Positions 52,266 to 61,365 of a DNA stretch of 64,000 nucleotides are shown here, piece after piece (position 1 is the first letter of the stretch; each line of letters starts with the position of its first letter). The notes under the pieces were generated by a model. It saw only the letters and a list, made by a program, of their open reading frames with translations. It did no database searches and was not told the DNA's origin. The stretch spans positions 78,236 to 142,235 of the forward strand of contig NZ_RYFF01000011.1 in the NCBI RefSeq assembly GCF_004138165.1, read 5' to 3'. This DNA is from Candidatus Chloroploca sp. Khr17. Lineage in GTDB: Bacteria > Chloroflexota > Chloroflexia > Chloroflexales > Chloroflexaceae. The translations under genes and the position numbers were made by a program.

Positions 52266-53453
52266 ATGCAAGCAGAAATTATTGCCATCGGCTCAGAGTT
52301 GCTGCTCGGGACGACGGTTGACACCAATAGCGCGTACCTTGCCCGCCAGCTCGCCCGCGCCGGGGTTGAACTGGTGCGCAAGAGTTCGGTTGGGGATCAT
52401 ACCGAAACCATTGCCGCAATGGTCAGCGAGGCGCTGCTACGGGCGGATCTCGTGATCTGTACGGGGGGCCTCGGGCCAACGCTCGACGACGTTACCCGCG
52501 AAGGGGTCGCCCTGGCAATGGAACGCCCGCTTGAGTTCCACCAGACCTTGCTCGACCAGATCGAGGCCCGGTTTACCGCGATGGGTCGCACGATGAGCCC
52601 GAGCAACCGACGCCAGGCTTTTGTCCCTACTGGGGCACGGATTATCGAGAATCCGCGAGGCACTGCTCCTTCGTTTCTTGTCGAGGACGATCAAGGCACG
52701 GTGATTGTGTTGCCTGGCGTGCCCTATGAAATGCGGTATCTCTTCGAAAACGCCGTCATGCCCTACCTGCGTGATGAACGCGGGATCACCGACGCGATCC
52801 TGGTCAAGACGGTTCACGCGACTGGGCTTGGTGAAAGTGTGATTGGCGAGATGATCGCCGATCTGATGGCACAGGCCAATCCCAGTGTCGGCATCTCGGC
52901 CAAACAGGCCCGTTACGAAATTCGGATCACGGCTCAGGCGTCCTCACAAGCGGAAGCCGAGGCCATGCTTGCCACGACCGAGGCGACCATTCGCGAACGC
53001 CTCAAACAACATGTTATTGGTGATGAGCCGTTACCGGCAACCGTTGCCCGCTTGCTCAAGGAACAGCAACTCACCCTGGCCCTCTACGAAACGAGCACGC
53101 TCGCCCCGATCTTCCGGGCACTCTCAGCGGTCAGCGGAGGCACCGAATGCATCAGTGGGGTCTTGATCCATCCGCTTGATCGTGCAGCCAACGAGGATGC
53201 GGCGGCCATTCTGTCGCAGACGGGGGCATTTAGCATTGTTGATCGCTGGCGCGCCGATCTTGGCCTCGCGTTTCAGGTGGCTGATACCAGCGACCAGAGC
53301 GGCCTGACCGCAGTGAGTGTCACCCTGGTCACACCCAAGGGAAATCGCCAGGTCACCCGTAACTATGACTTGCGTCAGACCGAAGGATGGGAATTTATTG
53401 CGACCCTGGGGCTTGATTTGATCCGACGCTACCTGGTTGGAGAAGCAGCGTGA
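52266..53453 (+). CDS. cinA: CinA-family protein with degenerate amidase domain
   Basis: 395 residues. The N-terminal MoCF-like domain is intact: AEIIAIGSELLLG, VGDHTETI, CTGGLGPTLDDVTREG and VLPGVPYEM. The C-terminal PncC-like domain should carry ESCTGG, the nicotinamide-nucleotide amidase site; here the aligned region reads LTLALYETSTLAPIFRAL, so the glycine pair and the catalytic setting are lost. The protein may keep ADP-ribose pyrophosphatase-type activity and lack deamidation. It overlaps the next gene (GTGA). Confidence 0.85.
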   Translation: MQAEIIAIGSELLLGTTVDTNSAYLARQLARAGVELVRKSSVGDHTETIAAMVSEALLRADLVICTGGLGPTLDDVTREGVALAMERPLEFHQTLLDQIEARFTAMGRTMSPSNRRQAFVPTGARIIENPRGTAPSFLVEDDQGTVIVLPGVPYEMRYLFENAVMPYLRDERGITDAILVKTVHATGLGESVIGEMIADLMAQANPSVGISAKQARYEIRITAQASSQAEAEAMLATTEATIRERLKQHVIGDEPLPATVARLLKEQQLTLALYETSTLAPIFRALSAVSGGTECISGVLIHPLDRAANEDAAAILSQTGAFSIVDRWRADLGLAFQVADTSDQSGLTAVSVTLVTPKGNRQVTRNYDLRQTEGWEFIATLGLDLIRRYLVGEAA

Positions 53454-54193
53454 CCTTTTTTGGCCGCACCGAGCCAGGGCCGCTTTCCCTCCGTCACGCG
53501 CTGGCAACGGTACACCGCGATCAATTCTGGTGGTTGCACTGTGGTGGCTACGGACTTGCCGCCCTCGTGGGGCTGGGCCTACCCCTGGCCGCTGGTTTTG
53601 TGATGGAGAGCCTCGATAATAGTCGGCGAGGCTTCGCTAGCCCACTGCCGCCCCCCGGCAATGTCACGGTTCGATCATTGACCGGTCTCTTTGCCATGCT
53701 CATTGACTTTGCTTTTCTGATCCTACCGATCTTGATTGGAACGATGCTGTTGTTTGCCACCGGCATTGTCATGTTGCTCGCTGGCATCACCGACGAGACG
53801 ATCATCCAGAGGGCCACTGCCTCGGTCGTGTTTGGCACAGGGATGGTTGTCGTGCTGCTCTTTTTGAGCAGTGTCGCCCCGGCCGGGCGGCTTCGCTTTG
53901 CGCGTGAGGGCCACATCGAAGATGCCCTGAGGAGCGCAACCCTCAACTGGACGCTGGAGCGTGCGAACCGCCGCACCTTTCTCCAGGCTCGTCTGCGCTC
54001 ACTGGTGGCCTATCTCCCCGCGGCACTCTTGAGCACCCTCACCCTAATGCTTGCACGGATTGCCTTTCCAGGGCAAATCATCGTGCTTGGCCTTGGTCTC
54101 TGGCTGATCCTCAGCGCCATCATCTATGCACACCTCGTCGTCGTGCAACTCTATGTGAGCGCCGAACGTCTGATCAACGAGTTTGCTCAGTAG
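53450..54193 (+). CDS. Hypothetical polytopic membrane protein
   Basis: 247 residues with five hydrophobic segments (about 30-50, 80-105, 122-145, 180-200, 205-230). The general plan resembles the DUF4013 protein encoded downstream, but sequence similarity is weak. Start GTG overlaps the cinA stop. The function is not known. Confidence 0.75.
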   Translation: MTFFGRTEPGPLSLRHALATVHRDQFWWLHCGGYGLAALVGLGLPLAAGFVMESLDNSRRGFASPLPPPGNVTVRSLTGLFAMLIDFAFLILPILIGTMLLFATGIVMLLAGITDETIIQRATASVVFGTGMVVVLLFLSSVAPAGRLRFAREGHIEDALRSATLNWTLERANRRTFLQARLRSLVAYLPAALLSTLTLMLARIAFPGQIIVLGLGLWLILSAIIYAHLVVVQLYVSAERLINEFAQ

Positions 54194-54240
54194 CCATGCG
54201 AGCGCCGCTCACGATCCGCTCCTTCAGTCTAAGCCCTCGA

Positions 54241-54329
54241 CTACCGCACGTGCAGGCGGGCTTTGCCGACGGTAGTCGGGCCGTTGACGGCGACGGCGAC
54301 CCTGGAGAGCTGACGTTGCATCAGCCCTG
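54241..54329. repeat. Partial family A repeat, copy 3
   Basis: The segment GACGGCGACGGCGACCCTGG and the end CTGACGTTGCATCAGCCCTGA match, inverted, the first part of the element at 25834-26009. A CTACCG / CGGTAG hairpin opens it. The left terminus is not recognisable. It abuts a family B element. Confidence 0.6.
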
Positions 54330-54338
54330 ACGCCATAT

Positions 54339-54479
54339 AGGGCGATTGCATCATACGAAACCGGAGACAAAAAGACGCGCTATCAGGGCACCCGCCAGGG
54401 GTGCCCCTACCGGCCGGGACGGGCACCCCTGGCGGGTGCCCTGGCGGGATGCATACACGGAAGATGCAATCGCCCTGGT
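54339..54479. mobile_element. Miniature inverted-repeat element, family B complete copy (141 bp)
   Basis: The termini AGGGCGATTGCATC and GATGCAATCGCCCT are inverted, and ACGCCATAT is repeated directly at 54330-54338 and 54480-54488 as a 9-base target duplication. Inside is a GGGCACCCCT / AGGGGTGCCC hairpin. The left half is almost identical to 6980-7051. No coding capacity. Confidence 0.78.
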
Positions 54480-54551
54480 ACGCCATATGACCTCACTGTA
54501 CAAGGTGCGACAAGATGGGTTACAATGCAGGCTCTAAGAAGGAGGACTCTG

Positions 54552-55232
54552 ATGGACATCGGCAAAGCCTTTTCGTTTGTCTTCGATGATGAACAGTGGC
54601 TTACAAGCATCCTGATCGCTGGATTGTTGGCCTTGATTCCACTGATTGGACAGATCCTGATCATCGGCTACGTGCTTGAGACGGCACGCCGTCTGGCGGC
54701 AGGCAATCCACGCCCACTGCCCCAATGGGACAACTTTGGCGAGAAATTCAACCTCGGTCTCGTTGGCTTTGGCATTGCGATTGTCTATGCTGTGCCAATT
54801 ATTGTGGTCAGTCTCTTGTTTGCGTGTGTCCCACTCTTTGCTGCCAGTGCTGGTGATGCTGGCGGTATCATTGTGCTGCTCACCCTGTGCCTTGTGCCTC
54901 TGATCATTCTGGTTGCCCTGGTCATCCAGCCGCTTATGCTGGCAGGCATCGTCCGTTACCTACAGACGAACAGTTTCAGTGAAGCGATCAACTTCAGTGC
55001 AGTCATTGCCATGGTACGGGGCGATCTAGGGGGATGGGTTGTGCTGTGGCTGCTCCAGATTTTGTGCAGCTTTGTGGCCGGTGTCGGCGGCATCATCTTC
55101 ATCGGCATTCTTTTCACCCTACCCTACAGCCAGGCTGTCTTTGGTCACCTGCTGGGGCAGAAGCTGATCGCCTTGCGGTCGCAGAACGGCTACAACACCG
55201 ATTTTGCGCCCCCTGCCTCACCGCTGGTGTAG
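54552..55232 (+). CDS. DUF4013 membrane protein
   Basis: 226 residues. It starts MDIGKAFSFVFDDEQWLTS, then LIPLIGQILIIGY and ETARRLAAGNPRPLPQWDN, all DUF4013 hallmarks; four to five membrane helices follow, with NFSAVIAMVRGDLGGW in the second half. Function unknown. AGGAGG precedes the ATG. The next gene starts 10 bases after the stop. Confidence 0.87.
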   Translation: MDIGKAFSFVFDDEQWLTSILIAGLLALIPLIGQILIIGYVLETARRLAAGNPRPLPQWDNFGEKFNLGLVGFGIAIVYAVPIIVVSLLFACVPLFAASAGDAGGIIVLLTLCLVPLIILVALVIQPLMLAGIVRYLQTNSFSEAINFSAVIAMVRGDLGGWVVLWLLQILCSFVAGVGGIIFIGILFTLPYSQAVFGHLLGQKLIALRSQNGYNTDFAPPASPLV

Positions 55233-55242
55233 GAGAATCGGC

Positions 55243-55800
55243 ATGGCTTCAACGCGACTCTTCGAGCCACGTGAATTGCTCTATCCATCAAACATGCTGA
55301 CCATCGCTCGGCTGCTGCTCATTCCACCAACCTTTCGCTACCTGCGGCAGCCCGAGCGACGGCGCCAAGCCCTTGCCTGTCTGGGCGTCGCGATGCTCAC
55401 CGACGCCATTGATGGCCCATTGGCACGCGCCCGTGGCGAGGTTTCGCCTCTCGGAGAACTGCTCGATCCGGTAGCTGACAAGATCTTGATCAACGGAACC
55501 GCGATCATCCTCTCAAAGACCCGCGACTTTCCCTGGTGGATTACGTGGTTGTTGCTTTTTCGCGACCTTGGCATTATCGTTGCTGCCCTGGTCGTCATCA
55601 AACGGCACAGCCAGATCACCGTTGCCGCCAGCACTGGCAAACTGACCACAGCGCTCTTGACTGCGGCGGCCCTGCTGTACGTTGCCGACGGGCCACGCAG
55701 TGGCAAGCCAGCACTCTATGTGGCAATGGTGCCGTTTCTGCTCTCGTTTGTTCAGTATGGCAAACGGTTTCTGGCCGTCATGCGCAAGCAGGCCGACTGA
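55243..55800 (+). CDS. CDP-alcohol phosphatidyltransferase (PgsA-like)
   Basis: 185 residues. The CAP motif is complete: DAIDGPLARARG, then GELLDPVADK, with all four aspartates. Such enzymes move a phosphatidyl group from CDP-diacylglycerol to an alcohol, most often glycerol 3-phosphate. The protein has about five membrane helices. AGGAGA precedes the ATG. pgsA and cinA are neighbours in many bacteria, which fits the cinA gene about 2 kb upstream. Confidence 0.87.
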   Translation: MASTRLFEPRELLYPSNMLTIARLLLIPPTFRYLRQPERRRQALACLGVAMLTDAIDGPLARARGEVSPLGELLDPVADKILINGTAIILSKTRDFPWWITWLLLFRDLGIIVAALVVIKRHSQITVAASTGKLTTALLTAAALLYVADGPRSGKPALYVAMVPFLLSFVQYGKRFLAVMRKQAD

Positions 55801-55809
55801 GTTGAACGG

Positions 55810-56580
55810 TTAAGCCTCGTCTTCGGGTGGGTCGGCAGGGGGTTCGAGCGGCCCCTGCCGGATCTCCTGAGGCGTCTCGATCCAGCCACGGCGCAACGCA
55901 AAGAGTACCGCCTGGGTGCGGTCATTCAGCGACAGTTTGCGCAAAATCGACGAGATATGGTTTTTGACCGTCTGCGTACTAATATGCAACGAGTCAGCGA
56001 TCTCTTTGTTACTCCCGCCAGCCGCGATACGTTCAAGCACCTCGATTTCACGGTCGCTGAGGGGCGTAAAGATCGGCACATCAACCGCTTCGGGGTCAGT
56101 GGGCAGCGCTTCGGGCAAACTACGAAACTGCGTCAAGACCCGACTAGCGACCCGCGGTTCTTCCAGCAGCACATCATTGATCACATACTCGCCACGAGCG
56201 ACGCGACGCAAGATCTCGATCAGCGCCTGTGGCTTGACATCCTTCGAGCGATACGCGGCGGCCCCTGATTGCAACGCGTGAAACGCCTGCTCATCGCTCT
56301 CGTGCATGCTCAACATCACCACCCCGAGCCCAGGGTACTGACGGCGCACTTGCCGCGTCAACGCAAGGCCATTCATCCCTGGCAAATTCATATCAACCAG
56401 CATCACATTCGGTTCATCGTGTGAGCCAGCCTGGGCAAGCCACTCAAGCGCGGCTTCACCACTCGCAACATCACCGACGATTACGAGATCATCCTCACCA
56501 CTCAAGGCCCAGCGAACCCCCTGGCGAAAGAGCGGATGATCATCAACAACGAGCAATTTTATGGCAATGTGGGAGGCCAT
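55810..56580 (-). CDS. NarL/FixJ-family response regulator
   Basis: 256 residues. The receiver domain has LLVVDDHPLFRQG, the phospho-acceptor in VMLVDMNLPGMNG and the Lys in YRSKDVKP; the LuxR-type helix-turn-helix reads LSDREIEVLERIAAGGSNKE and TVKNHISSILRKL. Its kinase is not in the window. The ATG at 56580 lies inside the 3' end of maf, a 22-base overlap. Confidence 0.92.
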   Translation of the reverse strand: MASHIAIKLLVVDDHPLFRQGVRWALSGEDDLVIVGDVASGEAALEWLAQAGSHDEPNVMLVDMNLPGMNGLALTRQVRRQYPGLGVVMLSMHESDEQAFHALQSGAAAYRSKDVKPQALIEILRRVARGEYVINDVLLEEPRVASRVLTQFRSLPEALPTDPEAVDVPIFTPLSDREIEVLERIAAGGSNKEIADSLHISTQTVKNHISSILRKLSLNDRTQAVLFALRRGWIETPQEIRQGPLEPPADPPEDEA

Positions 56581-57422
56581 GGCAAAGGTCCCTTCTGTTG
56601 GTGTGCCAGCCATGCATAATAAGTTGCCGTCGCGTCAGCTAGCCCAGTGACACCTGCACCACGCAACAAACGCACCACCGCAGCGAGCGGAAAGCCCACC
56701 ACCGCAGTGTAACTTCCATAGACCGCTTCGATCAACTGACCACCCATGCCCTGCAAACCATAGGCACCCGCCTTATCACGCGGCTCACCAGTGGCAACAT
56801 ACGCCGTGATCTGGGCTTCGGTCAACGGAGCAAAGACGACCTCGGACATTTCGATATCCAGCCAGAAAGGACGCCGAGCGGCTGTCGACAGAACTGCATG
56901 AGAAGCCTCGTGGTGCAACGGCAACCAGATTGGCTCTGGCAGGGCCGCATAAGGTGTGGCCTGATCGGGGTCAGGCGTTATCGCTGACGCCAAAGCCCCC
57001 GCGACACACAACCCGGTATAGACACGATGGGTACGTCCTGACAGACGCCGCAGCATGAGATGAGCTTCAGCATCATCGCGAGGCTTATTCAACACCTCGC
57101 CATCAATCACCACCACCGTATCAGCGCCCAGAACGACAGCATCCAGGGCGTGTGCAGCCACAGCGTAGGTTTTACGCCAGGCAAGCAACGTCGGATGGTA
57201 ACGCAGCGGCATTTCGGCGGTTGGCAACGCCCCCAGCACCTCGGGCGGCACGTCGGTCTCGGCCTCTTCAGCATCAGTGGTCATCACGGTAAAGGTCGCC
57301 CCAAGCGCGGCAAGCAATTCGTGGCGACGCGGTGAAGCTGAGCCCAGCACAAGACGGGGCTGACCCGCCTGTTGAGGGGCAAGCGTCTGCCCATTATTTC
57401 CAGTTGGAGAGGCTCTTGTCAC
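56559..57422 (-). CDS. Maf-family nucleotide pyrophosphatase with insertion
   Basis: 287 residues; Maf is usually about 190-200. The motifs LVLGSASPRRHELL, VVLGADTVVVIDG, LSGRTHRVYTG and DKAGAYGLQG are present. Between about 125 and 170 lies an extra segment that separates the Maf strands, and about 25 further residues extend the N-terminus. It hydrolyses non-canonical or modified nucleotides such as dTTP or m7GTP in the family. The start is GTG at 57422. Confidence 0.9.
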   Translation of the reverse strand: MTRASPTGNNGQTLAPQQAGQPRLVLGSASPRRHELLAALGATFTVMTTDAEEAETDVPPEVLGALPTAEMPLRYHPTLLAWRKTYAVAAHALDAVVLGADTVVVIDGEVLNKPRDDAEAHLMLRRLSGRTHRVYTGLCVAGALASAITPDPDQATPYAALPEPIWLPLHHEASHAVLSTAARRPFWLDIEMSEVVFAPLTEAQITAYVATGEPRDKAGAYGLQGMGGQLIEAVYGSYTAVVGFPLAAVVRLLRGAGVTGLADATATYYAWLAHQQKGPLPWPPTLP

Positions 57423-57508
57423 AATGTATAGTTGCCTGAACTGATCGATCCAATTGCGTACAGTGCGATCATAACACTTACGTGCGTAGATCGCAAGACG
57501 CTGGTTCC

Positions 57509-58813
57509 TTACTCCACCACCAACCGGTAGACGCCTCCACCGGTACGGTCAACCAGATAGAGTTCGCCTGCTTCGTCTTCGCCAAATGAGGTGATGCGCA
57601 GATCAACCCGTCCAATGAGAGCGGTTTGCCAGCCTACGCCATCGCCATAGGTTCCCCAGAGGTTGCCCGTGCAAAAGTCGGTGAAGACATAGACGCCATT
57701 GAGTTGAGGAAAGGCCTGACCGCGATAGACATAGCCACCTGTGATCGAACATCCGCCTTCGGCACTGCCGTGGGGATAGACAAAGACCGGTAATTCCAGG
57801 CCTGTCTGATCACACGAACTGGCCTCGAAGCAGCGATCGCCCTCCATGATCTTCCAGCCATAGTTTTCCCCACCCAGGCTACTGGCAGGCTGCACATGGA
57901 CTTCTTCAAATGCATTTTGGCCAACATCGGCAATATAGAGGTCGCCCGTTGCGCGGTCAAACGAGAAGCGCCAAGGATTGCGCAAGCCATAGGCCCAGAT
58001 CTCCGAACGGGCCGGATCAGCATTAACAAACGGGTTGTTTGCAGGAACGGCATATGGTTCGTTGCTATCAACATCAATGCGCAGCAACTTGCCAAGCAGG
58101 TTGCTCAGGGTCTGCGCATTATTCCAGGGGTCACCTCCAGCACCACCATCACCGGTGCCAATGTACAGATAGCCATCTGGCCCAAATTTGAGCAGACCGC
58201 CATTGTGGTTCGCGGCGGGTTGGTCAATCGTCATGAGGATCGTCGCACTCGCAGGATCAGCGCGATTGGGATCAGCGCTGAGCGTGTACCGTGCGACAAC
58301 CGTTGTGCCGTTGAGGTCGGTATAGTTGACAAAGAGCAAGCCATTCGTGCGAAACTGCGGGTGAAAGGCAATACTCAAGAGACCCTGCTCATTGCCTTGC
58401 GAGCCAACTAGTTCAGTCAGATCGAGCAACGGTTCTTCGAGGCGCACACCATCCTGCACGATCCAGATCACTCCCGCTTGCTCCACCACAAAGAGGCGGC
58501 CACTGCCATCACCGGCATTGGTAATGTGGGTCGGATTGCGAAACCCGTTGGCAACGGGCTCGACAGCAAGTTGCAGCGTGCTGAGATCGGGAGGCGAGGC
58601 AATGACCGTAGGGAGATTGATCGTCGTCGCGGTGGCCGCAGGCTCGACAACAGGCGCACTAGGGATGGTCGGCGAGGCCGAACTCGTGACCGGGGTGGGG
58701 GTAAAAACTGGCGCAACAGGTGCGGTTGGCAGGGGCGTTGTCGCCGCTTCACGGACACCACAACCAACCAGGAGCAACAGAAGAGCAAAAAGCGCAACGA
58801 TGCGAAAGCGCAT
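57509..58813 (-). CDS. Lipoprotein, PQQ-type glucose/sorbosone dehydrogenase
   Basis: 434 residues. The lipobox LLVGCG (Cys near 18) predicts a lipid-anchored external protein; a Pro/Thr linker follows to about 70. The beta-propeller contains LLSIAFHPQF, NHNGGLLKFGPDGYLYIGTG, GLRNPWRFSFD and CSITGGYVYRG, as in soluble aldose sugar dehydrogenases. It oxidises sugars outside the membrane with PQQ or a related cofactor. No PQQ synthesis genes are nearby. Confidence 0.88.
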   Translation of the reverse strand: MRFRIVALFALLLLLVGCGVREAATTPLPTAPVAPVFTPTPVTSSASPTIPSAPVVEPAATATTINLPTVIASPPDLSTLQLAVEPVANGFRNPTHITNAGDGSGRLFVVEQAGVIWIVQDGVRLEEPLLDLTELVGSQGNEQGLLSIAFHPQFRTNGLLFVNYTDLNGTTVVARYTLSADPNRADPASATILMTIDQPAANHNGGLLKFGPDGYLYIGTGDGGAGGDPWNNAQTLSNLLGKLLRIDVDSNEPYAVPANNPFVNADPARSEIWAYGLRNPWRFSFDRATGDLYIADVGQNAFEEVHVQPASSLGGENYGWKIMEGDRCFEASSCDQTGLELPVFVYPHGSAEGGCSITGGYVYRGQAFPQLNGVYVFTDFCTGNLWGTYGDGVGWQTALIGRVDLRITSFGEDEAGELYLVDRTGGGVYRLVVE

Positions 58814-58895
58814 ACGTGAACGATCCTTTCCAGGGTTTCAGAACGTGGGTTGTTATCAGCGTACCACAGAATACCTGGCGCTGCCGCGTGATAAG

Positions 58896-58932
58896 GGAAA
58901 CCCCTGGCTGACTAGGTCAACCAGGGGTTTCC
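58896..58932. repeat. 12-bp hairpin upstream of the sugar dehydrogenase
   Basis: Arms GGAAACCCCTGG / CCAGGGGTTTCC with a 13-base loop, between two leftward genes. It may be part of the terminator zone of the upstream secreted-protein gene. Confidence 0.55.
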
Positions 58933-58955
58933 TCCTGTGCAAAATGCCCGCATAC

Positions 58956-58990
58956 TGTGTAACACAGCGGCTTTGCCGCTGTGTTGCACA
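58956..58990 (-). terminator. 16-bp-arm hairpin after the secreted-protein gene
   Basis: Arms with one mismatch around loop TTT (apex GCGGC-TTT-GCCGC), 11 bases past the stop of the leftward gene. It fits a transcription terminator without a strong T-run. Confidence 0.65.
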
Positions 58991-59001
58991 GATATGATCA
59001 C

Positions 59002-60258
59002 TTATTCATCGGGGTTGCCGTACTCGTTCCAGTTGTAGGGATCGGGATCAATGAAGTCGAGGTCAACCCGCGTACGTGGATCATTGTCAAGGCCGATTTC
59101 TGGGCTGACATATGGATTGAAGACCGTACCGAAATTCTGCTCGAGGTTAAAGCCAGCAATGATCAACTGGCGGCTCTCGGCACCCTGGGCGGTCAGTTGA
59201 TAGAAACCGACGGGCAGACGTTCGTCAAGCGCCAATTCGACCAAGAACTGCCCGGCAATCGGATCTGCAAAGGTCGAAGGGAAGCCACGCACGGCTCCAT
59301 CAGGGAAGGTGAGCCAGAGATCGACCCGCTCACCGGGGAAGAAGAGGTCACCATTGGCATAGAAGACACTACGCTGGGGGCCACTCATATCGGCAGGCAC
59401 CACCACATAGAGTTGGGCCGGGCCGCGTTCCACAACAGGTGGCGCACGCAGCTCGAAGCTCGCAAAGACACGGAACTGACTCTGCTGCCCAAGGGCTGTG
59501 AAGGTATAGCGCCCGGTAGGATTCTTACCTTCAAACTGGAATGAGGTCGAAAGCGCACCCGCAGGCGTTGCCTGGACAACCTGCTGGCCTGGAGGGAAGT
59601 CAATGACGGTGCCATCGGGGGCGGTGATCCAGAGCGAGACAAACTCGCCGCCAATAAAACCGCGGCCATCAACTTCAACGATCTCCCCCTGGAAGGCCGC
59701 AGCAATATCCTGCCCGTTGCGGGTCACACGCAGGTTGGCATTGCCCGCTGGGCCTGGCTGCCCACCAGGCGCAACCACAAAGAAGGCTGTCGCGTTGTTG
59801 ATCCCACCGCTGCTCAAGCCACGTCCGCTGACGGTGTAACAGCCGTACGGCCAGGTGCCAGGTACGGGGATCGTCAGTGAGAACTGGCCTGCCCCGTTCG
59901 AGACAAAACGGCTGGCGGGTGGGAAATTGTTGGGCAGATCGATCACACCATCGAGTTGCTGGCTGGCGGGAATCGTAAAGACCCGCCCATCAGGAAACGT
60001 TATGTCAACTGTAACCGGCTCAGGACCGAAAGGTGGGGCGAGTACGCGGAAATAGTCAAAACGAGTGAGAAACGTCTGGCCCTGGAAGACCGCCGGGGCC
60101 GAACCACCGGTGCGAGCACAGAAGGCTGAACCCTGTGGTGTGAACACGGCAATCTGAGCTGCTGAAGCAAAGGCTCGGTAGCTCGAGATCACCAGGATCA
60201 GACCAATGGTCAGCGTCATGCCGATCATGAACATACGCCGGACGTGTGCGGTGAGCAT
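59002..60258 (-). CDS. Large secreted protein with repeated Ig-like beta units
   Basis: 418 residues from the ATG at 60258 (AGGAACAG upstream). An N-terminal membrane segment (about 8-30) is a signal peptide or anchor. The rest is beta-rich, with three recurring units containing DGRVFTIP, DGTVIDFPPGQQV and DGAVRGFPS phrases preceded by a WIT/WLTFPDG strand. Each unit also holds a GQFSL / GQFLVEL-like strand and a GxYTxxxxG strand. It looks like a repeated Ig-like cell-surface protein. The C-terminal tail is Asp/Asn/Pro-rich. Function unknown. Confidence 0.78.
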   Translation of the reverse strand: MLTAHVRRMFMIGMTLTIGLILVISSYRAFASAAQIAVFTPQGSAFCARTGGSAPAVFQGQTFLTRFDYFRVLAPPFGPEPVTVDITFPDGRVFTIPASQQLDGVIDLPNNFPPASRFVSNGAGQFSLTIPVPGTWPYGCYTVSGRGLSSGGINNATAFFVVAPGGQPGPAGNANLRVTRNGQDIAAAFQGEIVEVDGRGFIGGEFVSLWITAPDGTVIDFPPGQQVVQATPAGALSTSFQFEGKNPTGRYTFTALGQQSQFRVFASFELRAPPVVERGPAQLYVVVPADMSGPQRSVFYANGDLFFPGERVDLWLTFPDGAVRGFPSTFADPIAGQFLVELALDERLPVGFYQLTAQGAESRQLIIAGFNLEQNFGTVFNPYVSPEIGLDNDPRTRVDLDFIDPDPYNWNEYGNPDE

Positions 60259-60374
60259 AGCTGTTCCTCCTGACAATGAGAATGTTCCTACCCCGTCTGG
60301 CAGAAACCTGAGAAAAATCTGATCGTCAGGTGATACAATACTCCTAAAATTCACGCACGAACAAGCAGCGTAGA

Positions 60375-60818
60375 TTACACGAATGTGACAGCGTTTGTTT
60401 CGCCGAGGAGCAGGGCACGGACTTTTTTGTACTCCTCAAGGCGCGCATAGTCCTTCTCTGTCGGCGCGGCGATGCGACTAAGATCCATATTCTCGGCATT
60501 ATCGGCCAACTTCACCGCCCGTGCGACGGGATCGGCGGCTGCGCGGACCGCCGCTTCCAGGCGAGATTCACCGGGTCTCTTGGTGAGGGCCGTGACTGCC
60601 ACGATAACTTCATCAGGGAACCCCTCAGACCGAAGCTGCTCCAAGGTGACCTGGGTATCCTCGACGACATCGTGCAACACAGCGGCCATGCGTTCATGGG
60701 CGGTGGACATGCGCAACATGACCCGTAGTGGGTGGAGGATGTACGGCTGCCCTGCCTTATCAACCTGACCCGCATGGGCGGCTGCGGCGATTTCAATTGC
60801 GCGTTCTAGGGTTGCCAT
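60375..60818 (-). CDS. HD-domain protein, small alarmone hydrolase-like (MESH1/SpoT-HD)
   Basis: 147 residues. HAGQVDKAGQPYILHPLRV, LHDVVEDTQVT and KLADNAENMDL are the HD hydrolase signature shared by SpoT and the stand-alone SAH/MESH1 enzymes, which remove the 3' pyrophosphate of (p)ppGpp with Mn2+. No synthetase domain follows. Substrate by family only; nucleoside or NADPH phosphate hydrolysis is possible. Confidence 0.85.
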   Translation of the reverse strand: MATLERAIEIAAAAHAGQVDKAGQPYILHPLRVMLRMSTAHERMAAVLHDVVEDTQVTLEQLRSEGFPDEVIVAVTALTKRPGESRLEAAVRAAADPVARAVKLADNAENMDLSRIAAPTEKDYARLEEYKKVRALLLGETNAVTFV

Positions 60819-60860
60819 ATTTTGATCTTACCTCGGTAGTCGGGAAACGCCAGCAGATTG

Positions 60861-61016
60861 TTAGGCACCATTGCGCGAGTACCGCAGCGTAAGGCGCAGC
60901 ATGTCAAAGAGCTGTATTCCGTCCTCGAAGATCGGCTCAGGATAATGCTTGACGAAGAAATCAAAGTAATCAAAATCCCCGGCCGCGTTGGGCGAGAAAG
61001 CAATCTGATAGCGCAT
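60861..61016 (-). pseudogene. Short ParE/RelE-toxin-like remnant
   Basis: A 51-residue frame beginning MRYQIAFSPNAAGDFDYF, a typical opening of RelE/ParE toxins, then diverging and ending early at NGA. The catalytic C-terminal half is missing. Its stop lies inside GTTAGGC (60860-60866), and GCCTAAC lies at 61152-61158; the two boxes could bound a cassette. No antitoxin gene is next to it. The following DNA to 61365 holds no gene. Confidence 0.45.
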
Positions 61017-61365
61017 GACCTATCGTGTCCTACATGCGTTAGTCTTCCGGTAGTGTACTCCACCAACCGCGCTTCCACAAGCATTGAACGAGGCGTACTG
61101 GGATAAGAGCGATGTATTTCCTGTTGAGGTATCACGATGTATCAAGGGGCAGCCTAACGGCAAGCTTCACCACCGGCTCGCGATGGTGATTTGTATTCTT
61201 TTACGACAAAATATCATAGACCGTGTAGCGAAGCCCACGAATAATCGGTTTACTACTTCGGACTGCCGGATTGCCCGATATCTCCTGGCGTGATAATTGT
61301 TGTCGTAGACATTCTATGCTATACTTTTGTAGACGTATATATAGACGACACCTCAGGGGATGTGA

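Noticed and set aside
60806..61135. 109-codon leftward frame overlapping the alarmone hydrolase start
   Set aside because: No family resemblance; the better-supported leftward frame in this place is the 51-codon ParE-like remnant.
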